The notes beneath the pieces were generated by a model that searched no databases, was not told the origin of the DNA, and saw only the letters and a program-made list of their open reading frames with translations. DNA of 64,000 bases, from the NCBI GenBank assembly GCA_013420905.1, contig JAAXNY010000006.1, forward strand, positions 2,170,001-2,234,000, given 5' to 3'. Positions 1 through 13,307 of the stretch are shown here, piece after piece (the first letter of the stretch is position 1; each line of letters opens with the position of its first letter). This stretch comes from Collybia mongolica (lineage: Eukaryota > Basidiomycota > Agaricomycetes > Agaricales > Clitocybaceae). A program made the position numbers and the translations under genes.

Positions 1-93
1 TAATAGCCACGGCTTCTACTCATACTATTAAGGCATCGAGTGGGGGGGGGGGGAGACACAAGCAGAATATTTGTAGGTTTCCATCTTAAGGCA

Positions 94-2176
94 CTACGCG
101 GTGTCCAGGATCTTCGTGATGATACCAGTGCCAACTAAGGAACATAATTATGAGCTGAGATATCCGGGTAAAATTAAGGAACGTACTTGTTCTTCCACCC
201 TCACGAAGAGTGAAGCTATAAGGTCTAAGTTTACATCGAGATAAGGAGAAAGAGAATATCACTCACCGGGAACCAATCTCAGCAGCAACATCGAAATGAA
301 GATCACACACCATCTCAACATTGTCACCTGGCATAACCTAGAAGTGGAGTTTATATTGAAGGGAATGAAGTTATTTAATGTTCAATAAAAAAACCCACCA
401 TCTTTTCGGCGGCATCGGGGGTGCCTTCGGGGAATGTCAAGGAGACCGTGATGTCCGCAGTTCGCAAGAACAGCTGGGGTCGATAGTTGCTCATGAAAGG
501 GGTATAGCGACCACCTAGAAAAAAGTGTTGAACAGGTGAAGTTGAACAACAAAACAGGCCAAGTACCTTCATCTTTAGTAAGAACCTGCGCGTGCGGGGC
601 AATACGATGAGCAAGACACTAATTCCCACCTTAAGAGAGTTAACGTACGTAGATCTGTGCTTGGAATTTCTTGACCGCTTTGATAGAGCCTGGCGCTACG
701 ATAACTTGACCACGACGAACTTGTTCTCGCTTGATTCCACGCAACAGAGCTCCCATGTTGTCACCTGCTTCAGCCTGAATGAGCGAATAAAAAAGGCGTT
801 CGAAAAAATTCAGTAGGATCAAAATCTCACTCTTTCTAACTCTTTATGGAACATCTCTAAATATACAGTCTCAGCGCCTTTACCCTCTATAAAGAGGGGA
901 CACCTCACCAATGCCTGTAAGTGTTGTTTTGAAGGTGTTTCCTAGACCTACAACTTCGACATCTGCACCTTTCGATGCTACCCCCCGCTCAACCTATGAT
1001 AACATCTTGAATTTGGAGACAGATACAAGGGGTAGCATGACGCACACGACCCGTTGCAACGGTACCCCGACCAGAAATAGAGAAAACATCTACAGGAACA
1101 CCTTGAGAAAGTTTCGCCTAGAAAAGGGATAGACTCGAACCTTCTATAGGCATGAGGAAAGGCTTCTCAAGATCACCTACGAACCCATTAAAAAGATATC
1201 ATTACACACTGAACAAAGTACTTACGAGGGGGTAGCTCGAGCCATTCGTCGCAGGCGTCCACCAATTCCTTGATTTTGGTTGCACCAATTTGATCTTCAC
1301 GGCCTTCTAGCGCAGCCAGAGCTGAGCCCATGATGATTGGTGTGTTTTCACCATCAAAATTATACGTTGATAGAAGGTCGCGCATTTCCATGTCGACAAG
1401 CTCCAGCATTTCTGGGTCCGAGATTTGATCAACCTTATTAATGAATACCACCAACCGCTTGATTCCCACTTGACGGGCAAGGAGAAGGTGCTCTCGTGTT
1501 TGAGGCATTTGACCGTCAGTGGCTGAGACAACAATGATAGCACCATCCATCTGTGCAGCACCGGTAATCATGTTTTTTATATCTATTTCCTGATCAGTTA
1601 ACAGTAAGGATACGCAGATAAGAAAAAATCTGACAATCAGCATGTCCAGGACAGTCAATATGTCCATAATGACGATTTTGTGTCTCGTATTCTACGTGGG
1701 AGGAGTTGATGGTAATGCCTCGAGCTTTCTCCTCTGGAGCCTTGTCGATTTGGTTGTAGTCGGTGAATTTGGCTCCTCCTTGGGAAGCCATGACTTTAGT
1801 GATGGCTGCAGTCAATGTGGTCTTTCCATGATCGACGTGACCTGGAGCGCTGATAAATCTTCAGTGGAACTTGAGCCGCTAGAAGAACGAACCAATGGTG
1901 CCAATGTTCATATGGGGCTTCGTGCGGGAGAAAACTTCTGCGTATCCTCTGCGAGCGACTAAGTGGGGAAATGTCTGAGATGCAGAACTGGGATAAAACG
2001 CGTCGAGACATACCCAGGCTGACTGACGCCAAAGTCAACGAAGGCTTGGTGATAGTGCGCTGGCAGGCATAGAGGCAGGCTTTGGGGGATATGTAAGAGA
2101 TGTTTGGTAATATAAAGAACAACATACTGTGTGCCAGTCCGCGGGAGACAGCCTTGGAAGTTGCCCACTGCAACAT
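94..2176 (-). CDS. TUF1: Mitochondrial translation elongation factor Tu
   Basis: This GTPase brings aminoacyl-tRNA to the mitochondrial ribosome. The spliced product is 423 aa. GTP-binding motifs are all readable: [20 protein letters not shown] and GSALAALEG. Domain II ([19 protein letters not shown]) and domain III ([16 protein letters not shown], ending KILDTA) follow. The first residues ([16 protein letters not shown]) resemble a mitochondrial presequence, and [10 protein letters not shown] starts the conserved part. I place 14 exons, minus strand: 2176-2128, 1958-1893, 1841-1635, 1582-1226, 1176-1141, 1089-1046, 993-909, 856-831, 774-649, 585-567, 514-399, 337-267, 215-187, 134-94. Their lengths sum to a multiple of three. 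One exon is only 19 nt. The gene is divergent from PEX14, with about 150 bp between start codons. Confidence 0.96.
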
Positions 2177-2326
2177 GGTTTTTCTGAATGTTGTTGGGAA
2201 ACACAGGACTCGACTTTTAAATTTTGTTCTCGGTGGTCACGGCCAACTCCGAAACTAACCGACGATAATGGGGTTAGGGTTACGTTGTGATAGTTGTAAG
2301 TGTGGTTAGGGTTTACACGCTCACTC
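2177..2326. promoter_or_regulatory. Shared divergent promoter with telobox-like motifs
   Basis: This 150 bp gap separates the start codons of mitochondrial EF-Tu and PEX14 and must hold both 5' regions. It contains two copies of the motif GGTTAGGGTT (about 2272-2281 and 2304-2313). The motif resembles the telobox or TTAGGG-binding site found in some fungal and plant housekeeping promoters. No TATA box is evident. A regulatory role is inferred. Confidence 0.45.
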
Positions 2327-3549
2327 ATGTCTTCCCCTGATCGCCTCGAACTTGTCCGCAACGCCGTCGCCTTCCTCGCAGACCCCAAGGCAAGTAATTC
2401 CATCTCATCTTATTGAACTGAAGACTCTACTGCTTTCCATAGGCGCAGGCCTCTCCTCTCGCTCAGAGAATTCAATTTTTAGAGGCAAAAGGCTTAACTC
2501 CGTCCGAAATCGACACCGCTCTTAAGCAAGTATCGTTGGCCACGCCCTACCAATCATCATATCCTTCGGGATACCCCCAGTCTCAATTTTCTTCCATTCC
2601 CCCTCCTCACCGATGGGATTGGCGCGATTACTTCGTGCGTGTCACGTCAACTTTGTTTAACACATGCTTATTCCTTGTCGGGTATAGATCACTGCCGTGG
2701 TTTCTGGGTCTGTAGTATATGGCACTGTTGCATTATTTCGAGTACGTCAACCTCAACCCTTGTGAACTCATGCCCAGAATTCACATTTTACAATCGTAGA
2801 AATACCTCCTTCCACATCTCCAGCCACCAAACACCACCGCCTACGAGGATGATCGGGATGCACTTACTGCTCAGTTTGACGCTGCGGAGGCGTTGCTCAA
2901 GGAAATCCAAATGGAGTCTGCAGCCGTTCGAATAACTGTGGAACAACAAAAGGAAAAAGTAGACGAGGCAGCTTCCGCTGTCCAGTCCGCCGTAACAGAA
3001 ATGCGAGAAGGAGAAATCAAAACAAGGAACGAGATGCGTGAAGTACGCGAAGAGGTGAACAACATCAGAGAAATGTTGCCCAAGGTTTTTGTTTCACTGT
3101 CATACCGTGCGGAAATTGCTGATGTCCCTCAGATGATGGAGAAGAATAAGGAGAGCCAGACGCAATCACTCGTTGAATTGCAACAAGAGTTGAAATCACT
3201 GAAGACTCTCTTGCTCAGTCGTGGACCAACTAGTCTTCCCTCATCACCTTTACCTGCTTTGGGCCGACCTTCAATCCCTTCATGGCAGCTACCCAGCAAC
3301 GAACAAGCCGCCAAACCTCCCATACCATCTTGGCAATTATCTACTAATGAGCAGCCACCTCCCACTACGTCTGTAACTTCTCCTCTGCCTTTGATCAAAC
3401 CTTCTGTTCCGTCATGGCAGTTGTCGTCCAGTAACGATCAACAAAACGCCGCCGGGTCAGCTACAATATCCTCCCCGCCCGAGTTCCCTTCAGTGGTGAG
3501 CAATGGAAAGGGGAAAGGAAAAGAAGTGGAGTTCAATGAAGAACAGTAA
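2327..3549 (+). CDS. PEX14: Peroxisomal membrane docking protein Pex14
   Basis: Pex14 docks the cargo receptor Pex5 at the peroxisome membrane. The N-terminus (DRLELVRNAVAFLADPKAQ, then FLEAKGLTPSEIDTAL) matches the conserved Pex5-binding helix domain. A hydrophobic segment (ITAVVSGSVVYGTVALF) and a coiled coil (about residues 110-210) follow. The Pro-rich tail carries three copies of a [IV]PSWQL repeat. Exons: 2327-2389, 2443-2634, 2688-2741, 2800-3084, 3133-3549, giving 336 aa. The first intron needs a GC donor (AAG|GCAAGT), because the nearby GT breaks the frame. The 48 nt intron 3085-3132 is open in frame and could be retained, adding 16 residues. Confidence 0.93.
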
Positions 3550-3698
3550 ATCATAGCTTACATATTGTGTATACTCGCATATCATTGAATATGGTTAAAA
3601 ATGACCTTAAATTGATCGCTCGGCACGTGTGGGGCGCTTCAGGTACTAACAAGTGTATCCTTTTAAAGTTGTTGGTCGACTTCACTCTTTTTAATATC

Positions 3699-6598
3699 AT
3701 GTTCACTCAGTTTCGTCAAGCAGTAGAAAATTTTGCCCCCCAGCCTCGTCGGGGATCTGATGCAGTTGTGGACAACGAACATCGCGAATTGACATCTCGT
3801 TCTAATTCGCTTGATTCACATAGTCGTCCATCATCACCTCTGTCTTCCAGCCAGCTCGCAGAGTCCGCCCTGCTCAACCTGCGAAAATCACTCGCAACTC
3901 AGCGCTCTGGCAGCTCAGCTTCGGGCCAGAAGTCCCCAAGCGCTCACCCTCCGAGTAGGTCGAAATCGACTTTGGAGGATAGGCTACGCGCAGCCACATT
4001 TGCCATCGCGGATGCGTCCAATGTCTCTTCATCAGATATGTCAGTGAAGGCTTGCCCATCACCAACAGTTACAGCAGCAGAACATTCACATTCACCTTCA
4101 TCGACGCCCCTACCCACTTCCCCTCCTCTCTCTCCCACCATCCCTATCACTGTCCCTTCACTTCTCATCGCTACAGACAATGATATCATGACGCCCCCGC
4201 CAGAACAAGAGCCCGAACGAGTCATTACGAAGGGCAAACATCGAGACGCGCCATTGAAACAAGCTTCTCTTGAAGAAATTGAATTATCAGGAAATTCAAT
4301 GGTGATCACACAGGTGGAAGAACCCCTGGAAATTACGCAAATCCTAGAAGCCCAGCGCGCTCCCGCTCCACATTCCGGGAGCAGTACCGACGTGGAGAGT
4401 CTCCAGGAAAGATTGAAAGAAGTTGAACAAAGGTTCACAGGTATGTATACTCCCGAGCAACATGTATAAAATACTCACAAACACTTCGCATAAACGCAGA
4501 TGTCTCGACCTCTTTCAAAAAACTGCAGGCAGAGAAGGATGCTGCTGACGCGTTTCTTCATGAATTGACACCCGACCATAGGATCCAAGATTATAAATCA
4601 CTCCGTGAATATTTCCAAAACATGTCGTCGAAAGTTGAGGTATACTCTGTCGGAAGTAGTTGTGAGGCAAGCTGACCTATTCTCATAGTCACTCCAAGGC
4701 CAGATCAAACAATCAGGTGGAAAACTTGAAAGTGTGTAAATGGTTATGTAAATCGGGATACAGCTTATTTTATTTACTAAGGACAAGAAACTCGAATCCG
4801 AGAACTGCAAGACACGCATCGGCTAGAGTCAACTTCTCAATCTGAACAAGTCGAAACATTACGCACCCAACTTAAGGAAGCGGAAGCTCTCTTAAAGGCT
4901 GTACAAGATACGGACGCCCGAGGAGAGCAGGTAGTGGCCAAGAATAAAGCGGAAATGGAAAGGCTGCAGGGTGAGCTCGAACACGCAAAATTATTAGCCA
5001 AAGAGGAGGAAGAGAAACGGGTCAAAGCTATCAGTTTGCTAAAGACGGTCCGACAAAAACTGGTGAAAGCCGAGAAAGAAAAAGATGATGCACTGAAAGA
5101 ACTAGGATTTTCCAGGGAAAGGGCGAGTGCCGACCGAGACAGTGTTCAAACGGAAAGGATGAAACTACAGAACGAACTCGATGCCGCCAATGTGGAGCGA
5201 GAGAAAGCGATGACAGGCCTAAAAGCGCAATTCGATAAGGAAGTCGTCAATATCCGGGAGCGCCACGAGAAAGAAATTCTCGCCCAACAAGAAAAATATG
5301 AGAACGAGGGCATTCGAATCAAGGTTTGTTTTTCGGAAGCCTCAAAATTTACAGTCGCCGATTGATTAATTCACCAGAATGCACATTTTTCTGAGCTTTC
5401 TTCAAGTCTCTCCCGCGTGTCGGCCCTCGAGACCTCCTTGAACAACATTACGAAAGAAAAGAACGTTCTATTTGATCACTTGCAGCTGCGTCAAGCAGAG
5501 TTAGAATCTGCCCAATCTCATCTCGAATCTCTTCAGAGCCAAAATACTGAACTTCAATATCAACTTCGCGAAACCAACGATCGATACTCGCTACTCAAAG
5601 AAGACCTGGGGGAGGCCCATCGCGAGCTTGAAAGTAGATCACGAGAGCCTGTCAGTACGGCGGGAGAGGTAGCGAGACTCCTCTCTGCAACGGAAACAAA
5701 ATATGACTCCAAGCTCTCTGATTTGAAGAAGCATATATCTATCCTCGAAAAGGAACGGAATGACGGAGAGGCAGAATGGAGTCGAAAGCTTCGTGACAAA
5801 GCTAGGGAGGTGGGAGATCTGAAGAGGGCTATAGGGTCAGTTGCGAGGACACGCCAACAGGATGAGGAAACGATAGTTGGGTTGAAGGCTGAGATTTTAC
5901 GGTTAGAAGGTGAATCTCACCATTCACAACAACAAGTAAACGACCTTCGCCTCAGTAATTCCAAAGTCAAAGATGTCGAGGTCGAATATTTCATTTCTCG
6001 GAATCTCATTGTCTCATCGTGGTTTATAGAGGCTAGGAAAGGCTCAAGAGTTGGAACTACACACAAAAGTATCAGCATTGGAACGTCAGATCGAAGACGA
6101 CAAACAACGTGAGGCTCAACTACGGCTTGCCAATAAGGTCAAATAGGTGCAACCCTACTCTTTCCAATTCTCATCCTCATTTTTTTTTCCCTTTCAAGAC
6201 ACTCCGAGAAGAATTACGGAAGGTCCAATCTTCCGCTGCGCTTCTCGAGCGACAACGCAATCCCGGCGTAGGATACTGGACCTCCCGAACCAATGATAGT
6301 ACCACGGACACCCGAACTTCTTTATCGAGAGCTTCGTCTGATTCGCCATCGCGCGCGGGCTCGCCAATATCATCCCCTACTACGCAATCATTAAATGACG
6401 AAGAAGTCAATCTAGAGTACCTAAGAAACGTGATATTACAGTTTCTTGAACACAAAGAAATGAGGGTACGTCGTCTTTTATTTGAAAGTATAATACATCC
6501 CTCTTACCCCTCTTTTTCAGCCTAACCTGGTCAAAGTTCTTTCGATCATTCTCCGGTTCACACCTCATGAGACACGGAGATTAATCGCCAAAGTTTGA
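3699..6598 (+). CDS. GRIP-domain golgin (Golgi tether)
   Basis: This is a long coiled-coil protein of 840 aa with a C-terminal GRIP domain. GRIP domains bind Arl1-GTP on trans-Golgi membranes, so it is the likely counterpart of yeast Imh1 and animal golgin-97/245. The start (MFTQFRQAVENFAP) looks like the short N-terminal element common in these proteins. A Ser/Pro-rich low-complexity region follows, then about 500 residues of heptad-rich sequence. The GRIP domain reads NLEYLRNVILQFLEH...PNLVKVLSIIL and ends RRLIAKV. Exons: 3699-4440, 4500-4639, 4689-4731, 4782-5323, 5378-5980, 6030-6137, 6199-6465, 6521-6598. The donor at 5980 could instead be 5974. Confidence 0.88.
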
Positions 6599-6926
6599 CG
6601 AATACAAAGCCGTTTGATGCTTAGGAGGCGCATTCCATCTGTCCACATCTTTACTATTGTCTCTACATATAATGTATAATAATGTCGCAATACAACCTGC
6701 ACCACTGTTATATATGTACACATAATGGATCACTGAAGTCTTTCATGATCACGTGTTTGACGTGGCTTTTAGTGCACGACAAGCCAGTCGTCTGACGACT
6801 CGCCGTTTATTTGCCTCGACGTGTACCCAGGACCAGAGAAAGACAGTGTCTGCTATCTACCTTCGACAGCAGACGAAAGTGGTCTCTACGACCCTCGACG
6901 ATTAGGATATCAATTCCGAAGACTAC
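6599..6926. other. Intergenic region between golgin and MED5
   Basis: This 328 bp stretch holds the 3' region of the golgin gene and the promoter of MED5. The T-rich TATATATGTACACATAATG region near 6705-6724 may include the polyadenylation area. I see no coding sequence, RNA gene or repeat. Confidence 0.4.
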
Positions 6927-9900
6927 ATGTCACTAGCAGAACTTACAAGAAATTGTTTTCAATCGGGAGTGTCATCATCGAAAGTAAGTCGCTTGTGGTT
7001 TGAATGTGGCCTATCCTGAAAGTTTGTTGGTCATCCCGCAGTGGTTAGGCTTGTGCAAGTTGCTCATATCTAAAGAACAACATGCTCTGGGTTCAGACTC
7101 CATCGAATCCAATCTCAGTAGTCAGTGGTAATAGTGAATGATACAAAAATGTATGAGTTAATGGCGCGTATTCAGATTCTGTCCTTGTGCTCTATCGCTT
7201 TTATCCCGGGGATCCTGATCTTCAAGACTACCTTAAAATTGCAATCCAGGACGATCTCCTCTCCGTTGCTGCCTTTGTTGCTACGCTCTTACAAGCAGCA
7301 CGCTCACCCGAGCTTCACTCAGCTGCTACTTTGGACATACTCTGCCGCGTCGCCTTGGACGCACATTATTCCTCCGGTTTAACACCCGTGGGCTCAGTTG
7401 TTCCATATGGAGAGTCTCCTATCACTATCTTAGGCACTGTGCAAGATGCCCTTGCGTTGCTCAGAACCGCCCATTCACTTCCTATGTCCCATATTCATCA
7501 ATTGACGACATCTGCATCTGAGCTTCTAATCCTATTACTATCCTGTGTTTCAGATATTTCACAGGTTTCTACAGCTCAGGCGATGGTGCACTTCGCGGAC
7601 ACGAATGATTTGTTACAGAACTTTCGCCTTGCACCGGACGTACGACAAGTCCTAGAGACCTTCCTGCTTTCTTTGAGTCTACTCATTGGCGATGATGCAA
7701 AGGCTGCCAGGGAAGCACAAATCATGCACACAATTCAATTGGCCCTCGGAAAAGGTGATATACTTGGCCCAAGCTCAGACAGCGACATCATCACTTTCAG
7801 CCTAGTGTTTCGGCAGCTCGTATGTAAGAAGCCCTTATCCATACTATCTCATCTAACAATTGTTTTCAGGTCTCTTACAGGGCACATAGCTTTGGCTCTG
7901 GTGATGAGGCATGCCCAGTGGCTTTGCTCGTTGGATTGTTTAGATGGACGTCTTGGATCCCCACCGTGTTTTACACACAACTATTTCTTTCAGTTTTCAC
8001 TTGTTTATCCCAGAGTTACAGCAATGCGTTAATTTGGAAAGCTTTCATCGTAGGTCGGGTGGGTTTCATATCTCTCTTTGCGCTCGTGTGGGCATCCAGT
8101 TTGATACCAACTTTAGCTGCCTCACCTTTTAACGTCTTTCGAGGGCTCTGTAAATGCAGATGGAGTCAGTGCATCAGACTGGGTAATCCATCATTAAATC
8201 TCATCATTTGATACTAATCAAATCTACGCTCAGCGTCATGCAACACACACAGCCCTTCTGACGACCTTCCAACGCCACGATCTCATTACACAATGTGAAC
8301 ACGCCATATCTCGGGTTCAAGGATCCACGATATCGCAGGATGAAGATAGGCAATCCTTTTTTTTTTTTCGACTTTCGTCTAATCCTAACATTACAATCCA
8401 GCCTAAAATCCTTATGCCGCGATCTTCTGCACCAGATGATGCATCTAGAGCTGATCAATCTATCTTTCGCTTTGGAAGTTGACCCTTTGATTGCAAACGA
8501 TAACACCCCTCGACTACAAGCAGATGCCCAGGATGTTGGGTTAGACCTCGAAGTTAGGCTACTGCCTTGGGCGTGGTCCGCGTACTAACCTGCCTCAATA
8601 GTCCTACCTTGAGTCCCGACTTTTTCCTGAGGGAAATATGGAGGATTTTGCTACGTGGATTGACCGAATTTGGCGAGATGTGGGAAGCCACAAGGCTTTT
8701 GCAGACGTTGTATTAAAGGTGAGTCTTTGTTTGGGCAAAACGTGTCTTCTCTCCATTTGACAAAATAGCGGTTTACGTCTCTCGCTGGTATATACGACGT
8801 GGAAGCTCTGAGTCATTTGTGCAAAGTGCTCTTTACATATGAATCTGCCCTTGACATGGTTGCGATACATGTAAAGATTCCGGACCTCATCTTTCGCGCT
8901 CTCATGTTTCTGGAACAATATGATTGTGAAACAGTGGGTACGTGTGGTGAGCTCTGAATTTGGCAAAACGTTAATAATCAATTTAGGTGACCCCCAGACT
9001 GCTGTCAGCCACTTGGGTGATGTTGTATTATTCGTGCAATATACAACGTCCCGATTTCATGTAAGTCCTAAGCCAATTGAATGCGATAATAACTCAGCCC
9101 CATCTAGCTAGATGCAGGTAAGTTCTCGATGGAAGGTCAAACCCTCTCGACAAGCTTTCTTGATTCTGCGGATGCCATTCACTCTGCGGAAAACCTGCCT
9201 GCTGAAGATGCTGCCGCATTCAGTTCCTGGTTTAAGGCACTGTTCGACAGTAGCAGTGAAGGAATAGAGGACACTATTCTTAGGCAAGCGTTAACGATTG
9301 ACAGACTGCATTCGTTCTTGACAAACACTATAGATCCACCCAACCTAAGATGTTACTGAGAATATCGGCATCTTTATTCTCGCAGGCTATCAAGGCCAAC
9401 CTTCTCCAGAAGATTGATGGGGATACTTTGAACAATGGTGTCTCCTTCTTTACTGGGCCGCTCTTAAGTTGGACTCTCGTCGGAATAATCAAAGCCATCG
9501 TAAGGGAGATTCAAGAGCATGGGTGAGGGGTCTCCGGGTGAACATAATTTTCTTATCTTAAGGACCTTGCCGCAGGTTTCTTGCCTCAACCCATTTCTCG
9601 ATATTAGAAACCCTGGTACTCTCGCCGTCTTGTCCTCGTCCGGTACTCTCGATATGTGGTCCTCGAATCTTGCTAGCTATTGGTGATACGCGACGAAAAA
9701 CAAAAATCCCGCCTCCAAACATTAACGTAGCTTCTGTGAGAGCTGTCATCTCCCGTGCAATTGGTATCAAAAGTGAAGGTTCGTTGATCTACCCAGCCGC
9801 AGACTTCCACACTGAAAAGACTCATCATCTTGCTATCTTTAACACAACTAGAAGTACATTCTAGAGCTATGCCTATCCTAGGGGAATGCGGCCCTAGGCA

Positions 9901-10438
9901 GATGATCCAGAATGCTTTCGCACTGGCGCGTGCAGGGAAAGCACCTATTGTGGACGTTGAACGTTGTATCAAAGCCATGCCTGCATCCAAGTTTTTACAG
10001 CTGTTGTGGTCGGAAGTGTTGGTTTCAGCAAGCTTGGGGGAAATGGAGAACTGTCGCCGCATCACTATATTCCTTCTCACAATGCCTAGATCATCGAACG
10101 CACCTCCTCTACTGCCGATTTTTTTGCACAACGTATTACCCTCAATTATTGCAGCGATCGATGAACAACCACATGGGGAACACACGATGACCGTGGAGTT
10201 ACTTGTCACTATAGTGTCGTCGGTTTTGACCGCTGCGTTACACCTTGAGCTGGCTATGCGATCGGTAACCAAAAACCAAGATTTCGTGCTGGGACAACTT
10301 AGCACGGCAATGGCACGCAGATTAGCAGCAGAGCTACGGGCGAGGAAAACTAGTCATACTAGCCGAGCCATCGCACAGAGATTAGCATCATCTCAGTCCT
10401 TTGTAGCAAACTTTCCCGTATTCATGAGTGAAATATGA
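6927..10438 (+). CDS. MED5: Mediator tail-module subunit 5
   Basis: The product is a 940 aa helical protein that I recognise as fungal Med5/Nut1, part of the Mediator tail bridging transcription factors and RNA polymerase II. The start is set by MSLAELTRNCFQSGVSSSKW, followed by LVLYRFYPGDPDLQDYL. The family assignment is from memory, without a domain search. I place 14 exons: 6927-6983, 7042-7120, 7176-7819, 7870-8058, 8117-8182, 8234-8349, 8402-8552, 8602-8718, 8769-8937, 8987-9060, 9108-9283, 9334-9522, 9576-9735, 9803-10438. Intron 8350-8401 starts with GC. Intron 9284-9333 also best starts with GC, although GTTAAC six bases downstream gives the same frame. Confidence 0.8.
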
Positions 10439-10539
10439 TAGGTTGTGTAATAAAAATATAAATAGGTCAGCATCAGCATATATATCTATCCTGTAATATT
10501 CTAGACATCAATTGGCGGAGGGGCTACAAGGAGGATTAA

Positions 10540-12366
10540 TCAGGAGATGGAACCCATGAAATCGGACAGCTCACGACAACAAGCATTTTCGACCGGGTCA
10601 CATTCATGGTCAGCTGGGCACATAATTAAGCAGGAGGCTTCGCCATTCGTCTATAGGGTTAGGTGAACCAACGTCAATGATATAAATATATGTACGAACC
10701 TTCATCTGCTCATCCAGCGGGATGCTCCCCGCGCAGTAATATTCAGGTTGGATGGTACTTGAATGAATCCCATGATGGTGCAGAGCCTTACGAATCTTCG
10801 CTGCCACTGGCATGAAGTCATGGTCTCGCGAAGCAAGCACGTGAACAGAGGCAACTATCTTCGATTCGGAGAGTTGCCAAACATGAAGTTCATGAAGCGA
10901 TAGCACCCCTTCGACTTCCAAGATAGAGTCACGAACTGAATCAAGGGATATTGTGGGCGGCACTCCTTGGAGCAGAATAAACGAGGCACTACGGACTAGT
11001 GTGCGGATCAGGCTTTGGATGCTCAGCAAGGATAGAGGTTTACCTAAGGGCATCGCGCTTGAGAAAATAATGACAGTTATTATCAGACTGATGATAGGGT
11101 CGCAATAATATTTGAAAGTCCATTCTGTAAGCCAGATAATGAGGCCTGTGGCGATGACACCGACATTACCGAGTGCATCGCCGAGGACGTGAAGAACCAG
11201 GGCGCGCATGTTCATTGACCCTGCATGGGAGTGGCTGCGGTGCGCATGATCCCCTTCAGAATGTTCGGTAAGCAAGAGTGGCGTGCCTTCGCCTTGCATT
11301 GAGTTCACATCAGACGACAGAGTCTCTTGGATAGGTGACGCTGCAAATCTGTTAGAACGAGTGCTCTCAGCTGAGTGATCCGCATCAAGTGTAGTACGTG
11401 GTTGTGACATGCTCCTTCGGTGGGATGTTGGACTGGGAGATCGAGCAAGGGCAATATCGTTAGCGGCCTGTACGAGGGATGCACGGGTCGCGGCTGGGTG
11501 GCCGTATAGGGAAGAAAATTCAGCGGACGGTGAACGAGAACGCGAACGACCGCGGATGCGGATAGGCATATTCTGGGGCGTAGAGTTTGAATATCCGGTC
11601 AGAAGACTTGGTCGGGGTGACTTTGTTATTGATGGGGTCTTAGAAGGCGGGGGTGAAGAATCATGTGAATGACCGTGTGAGTGCCCATGCTCTTGAAAGA
11701 AGTCAAAATTGTGTATCACTAAAAGCAAAAAAAAAAATGTGAAGAAAGAAATACCGTGGAAGAGTAATAAGCCAACTATGTTAGACGCAAGGCCCAAGGA
11801 GCCCACTATTACTACAAGGCGAGGGTTCGCTATTTCTGGTACATGGTTATTCATGTGTGTGTATGTGTGTGTGTGTGCACCAAAAAATATGCATACCTGG
11901 CGTACTGAAAAATCGCCCAAGGGCCTCGAGGGAGATTGAGAAACAAAGGGCGAGGAGGAATACACCATTGACAAGGGCTGCTAGAATCTCCGCTCTGTGC
12001 CATCCATAGGAATATCGAGAGTCGGTTGAGTTTGATGCTGTTAGCTGAAATTAGTGCTATCAGTTTATGGTGAAGAAGATTTTATCGACGAAATAATCAC
12101 CTTGATGGCGTAAAGGGCAACAACGAGACTCATGACATCACTGGTAGAATTAGTTATCAGACTCAGCTTGGGGGAAGGGGGAGTCTAAGTACTTGAGCAT
12201 ATGGAAACTATCTGCTACAAGCGCCAAAGATCCCACTGCATAGCCTATAGTCCAAGCATTAGATCGTACGGAGACTCGACAGATATACCTTACCAACAGT
12301 GAGCTCAACGAAGAAGAACACGACGTCGATCATTAGTAGAAGCGTAATACGGGCAGAACGCGACAT
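10540..12366 (-). CDS. Cation diffusion facilitator zinc transporter (Zrc1/Cot1 type)
   Basis: This membrane protein of 482 aa moves zinc (possibly cobalt) into the vacuole or another compartment. The N-terminus has the CDF signature (LALVADSFHMLNDVMSLVVALYAIK) with its metal-binding His and Asp. A cytosolic His-rich loop (EHGHSHGHSHD) and a long Ser/Arg-rich insert follow. The second metal site is HVLGDALGNVGVIATG. The C-terminal domain is VEGVLSLHELHVWQL, and the tail is Cys-rich (CLIMCPADHECDPVENACC). Exons, minus strand: 12366-12294, 12244-12193, 12140-12101, 12044-11897, 11835-11755, 11691-11044, 10995-10700, 10650-10540. The 48 nt intron 10996-11043 keeps the frame and has no stop. Confidence 0.92.
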
Positions 12367-13307
12367 GTCAATGGCCATGGTAGGATGCGATATAGTCACG
12401 AATTACAGCAGACCTAAGCAGAATACTTTGGTTAGTGAGAAGAACGGAAGCTACGTATATATTATCACGACGTGCAGAATGTAGGGGACGAGACCAGTGT
12501 GGTAGTCGGACTTTCAATTTACCTCGCACTGCCAAGGATTGATTATCCGTGTACTCGGGCCCATGGGTCAAAATTTTTACTCCACCACCAAGCTCACGGC
12601 TCTCCACATAACTTAAAATATGGCCCCAGGATGTCATTTTTACTCCCCCGGGTGATGTTGATTCTCGAGGCCGAGGGCCCTTGCGTCAAGGAAAAGCAAG
12701 CTATAATCTTGTAAGCCTTCCCTACTCCAGATCGACTATCTTGATGCACGTCTTCCCCTTGGAGCCCAAGTAAATCCTTGGTCCTTTTCCACCTCAAATA
12801 CATATTTACCCAGAGAGCTCCAATCCTGCGCGAGTCAGATATTATCACCATGTTATCACAACGAACAGCCGACCGTGGTATGTACCCATGCCCTGGCAAG
12901 TTGGACTTCTCGGACTCGGTAGCTTTAACGATAATAAGGATAAGGCGAATCGACTACAACAGGCTAGCATAACCTGATTGCCTTTGTTAAGAGACACTCC
13001 AATATTCTTCCTGAAAGGGTTTGTCAAGAAGTACAAAGGGCATCTGGAGCCGCACTATACATCCATGACTGACAGTGATCGGACAAAGGCATATTTTTCA
13101 AGCCTTTTACCCTTCGCACCTCCACCGTCAACCGCCAGGCAGATTATGACGTGGCACATACAACAGCTCTTGCATACATACACAAGTATGACAAACAATG
13201 AGACGGTAGGCAATAGGAATGCTCCCAGCATAGATGTGAATGGTACGAGGTATTGGCAAATAATTGAAATATTGCAATAATAAAACAAAAGCCATCTACC
13301 TAGACGT
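12367..13307. other. Gene-free region of about 0.9 kb
   Basis: This stretch lies upstream of the zinc transporter and downstream of eIF4E, so it holds the transporter promoter and the eIF4E 3' region. Open frames here are short, start and stop at random and show no recognisable motif or splice structure. I see no tRNA, repeat array or transposon remnant. Confidence 0.5.

Noticed and set aside
1642..1962. Plus-strand 106 codon frame opposite mitochondrial EF-Tu
   Set aside because: It is the antisense of conserved EF-Tu exons and has no own motif.
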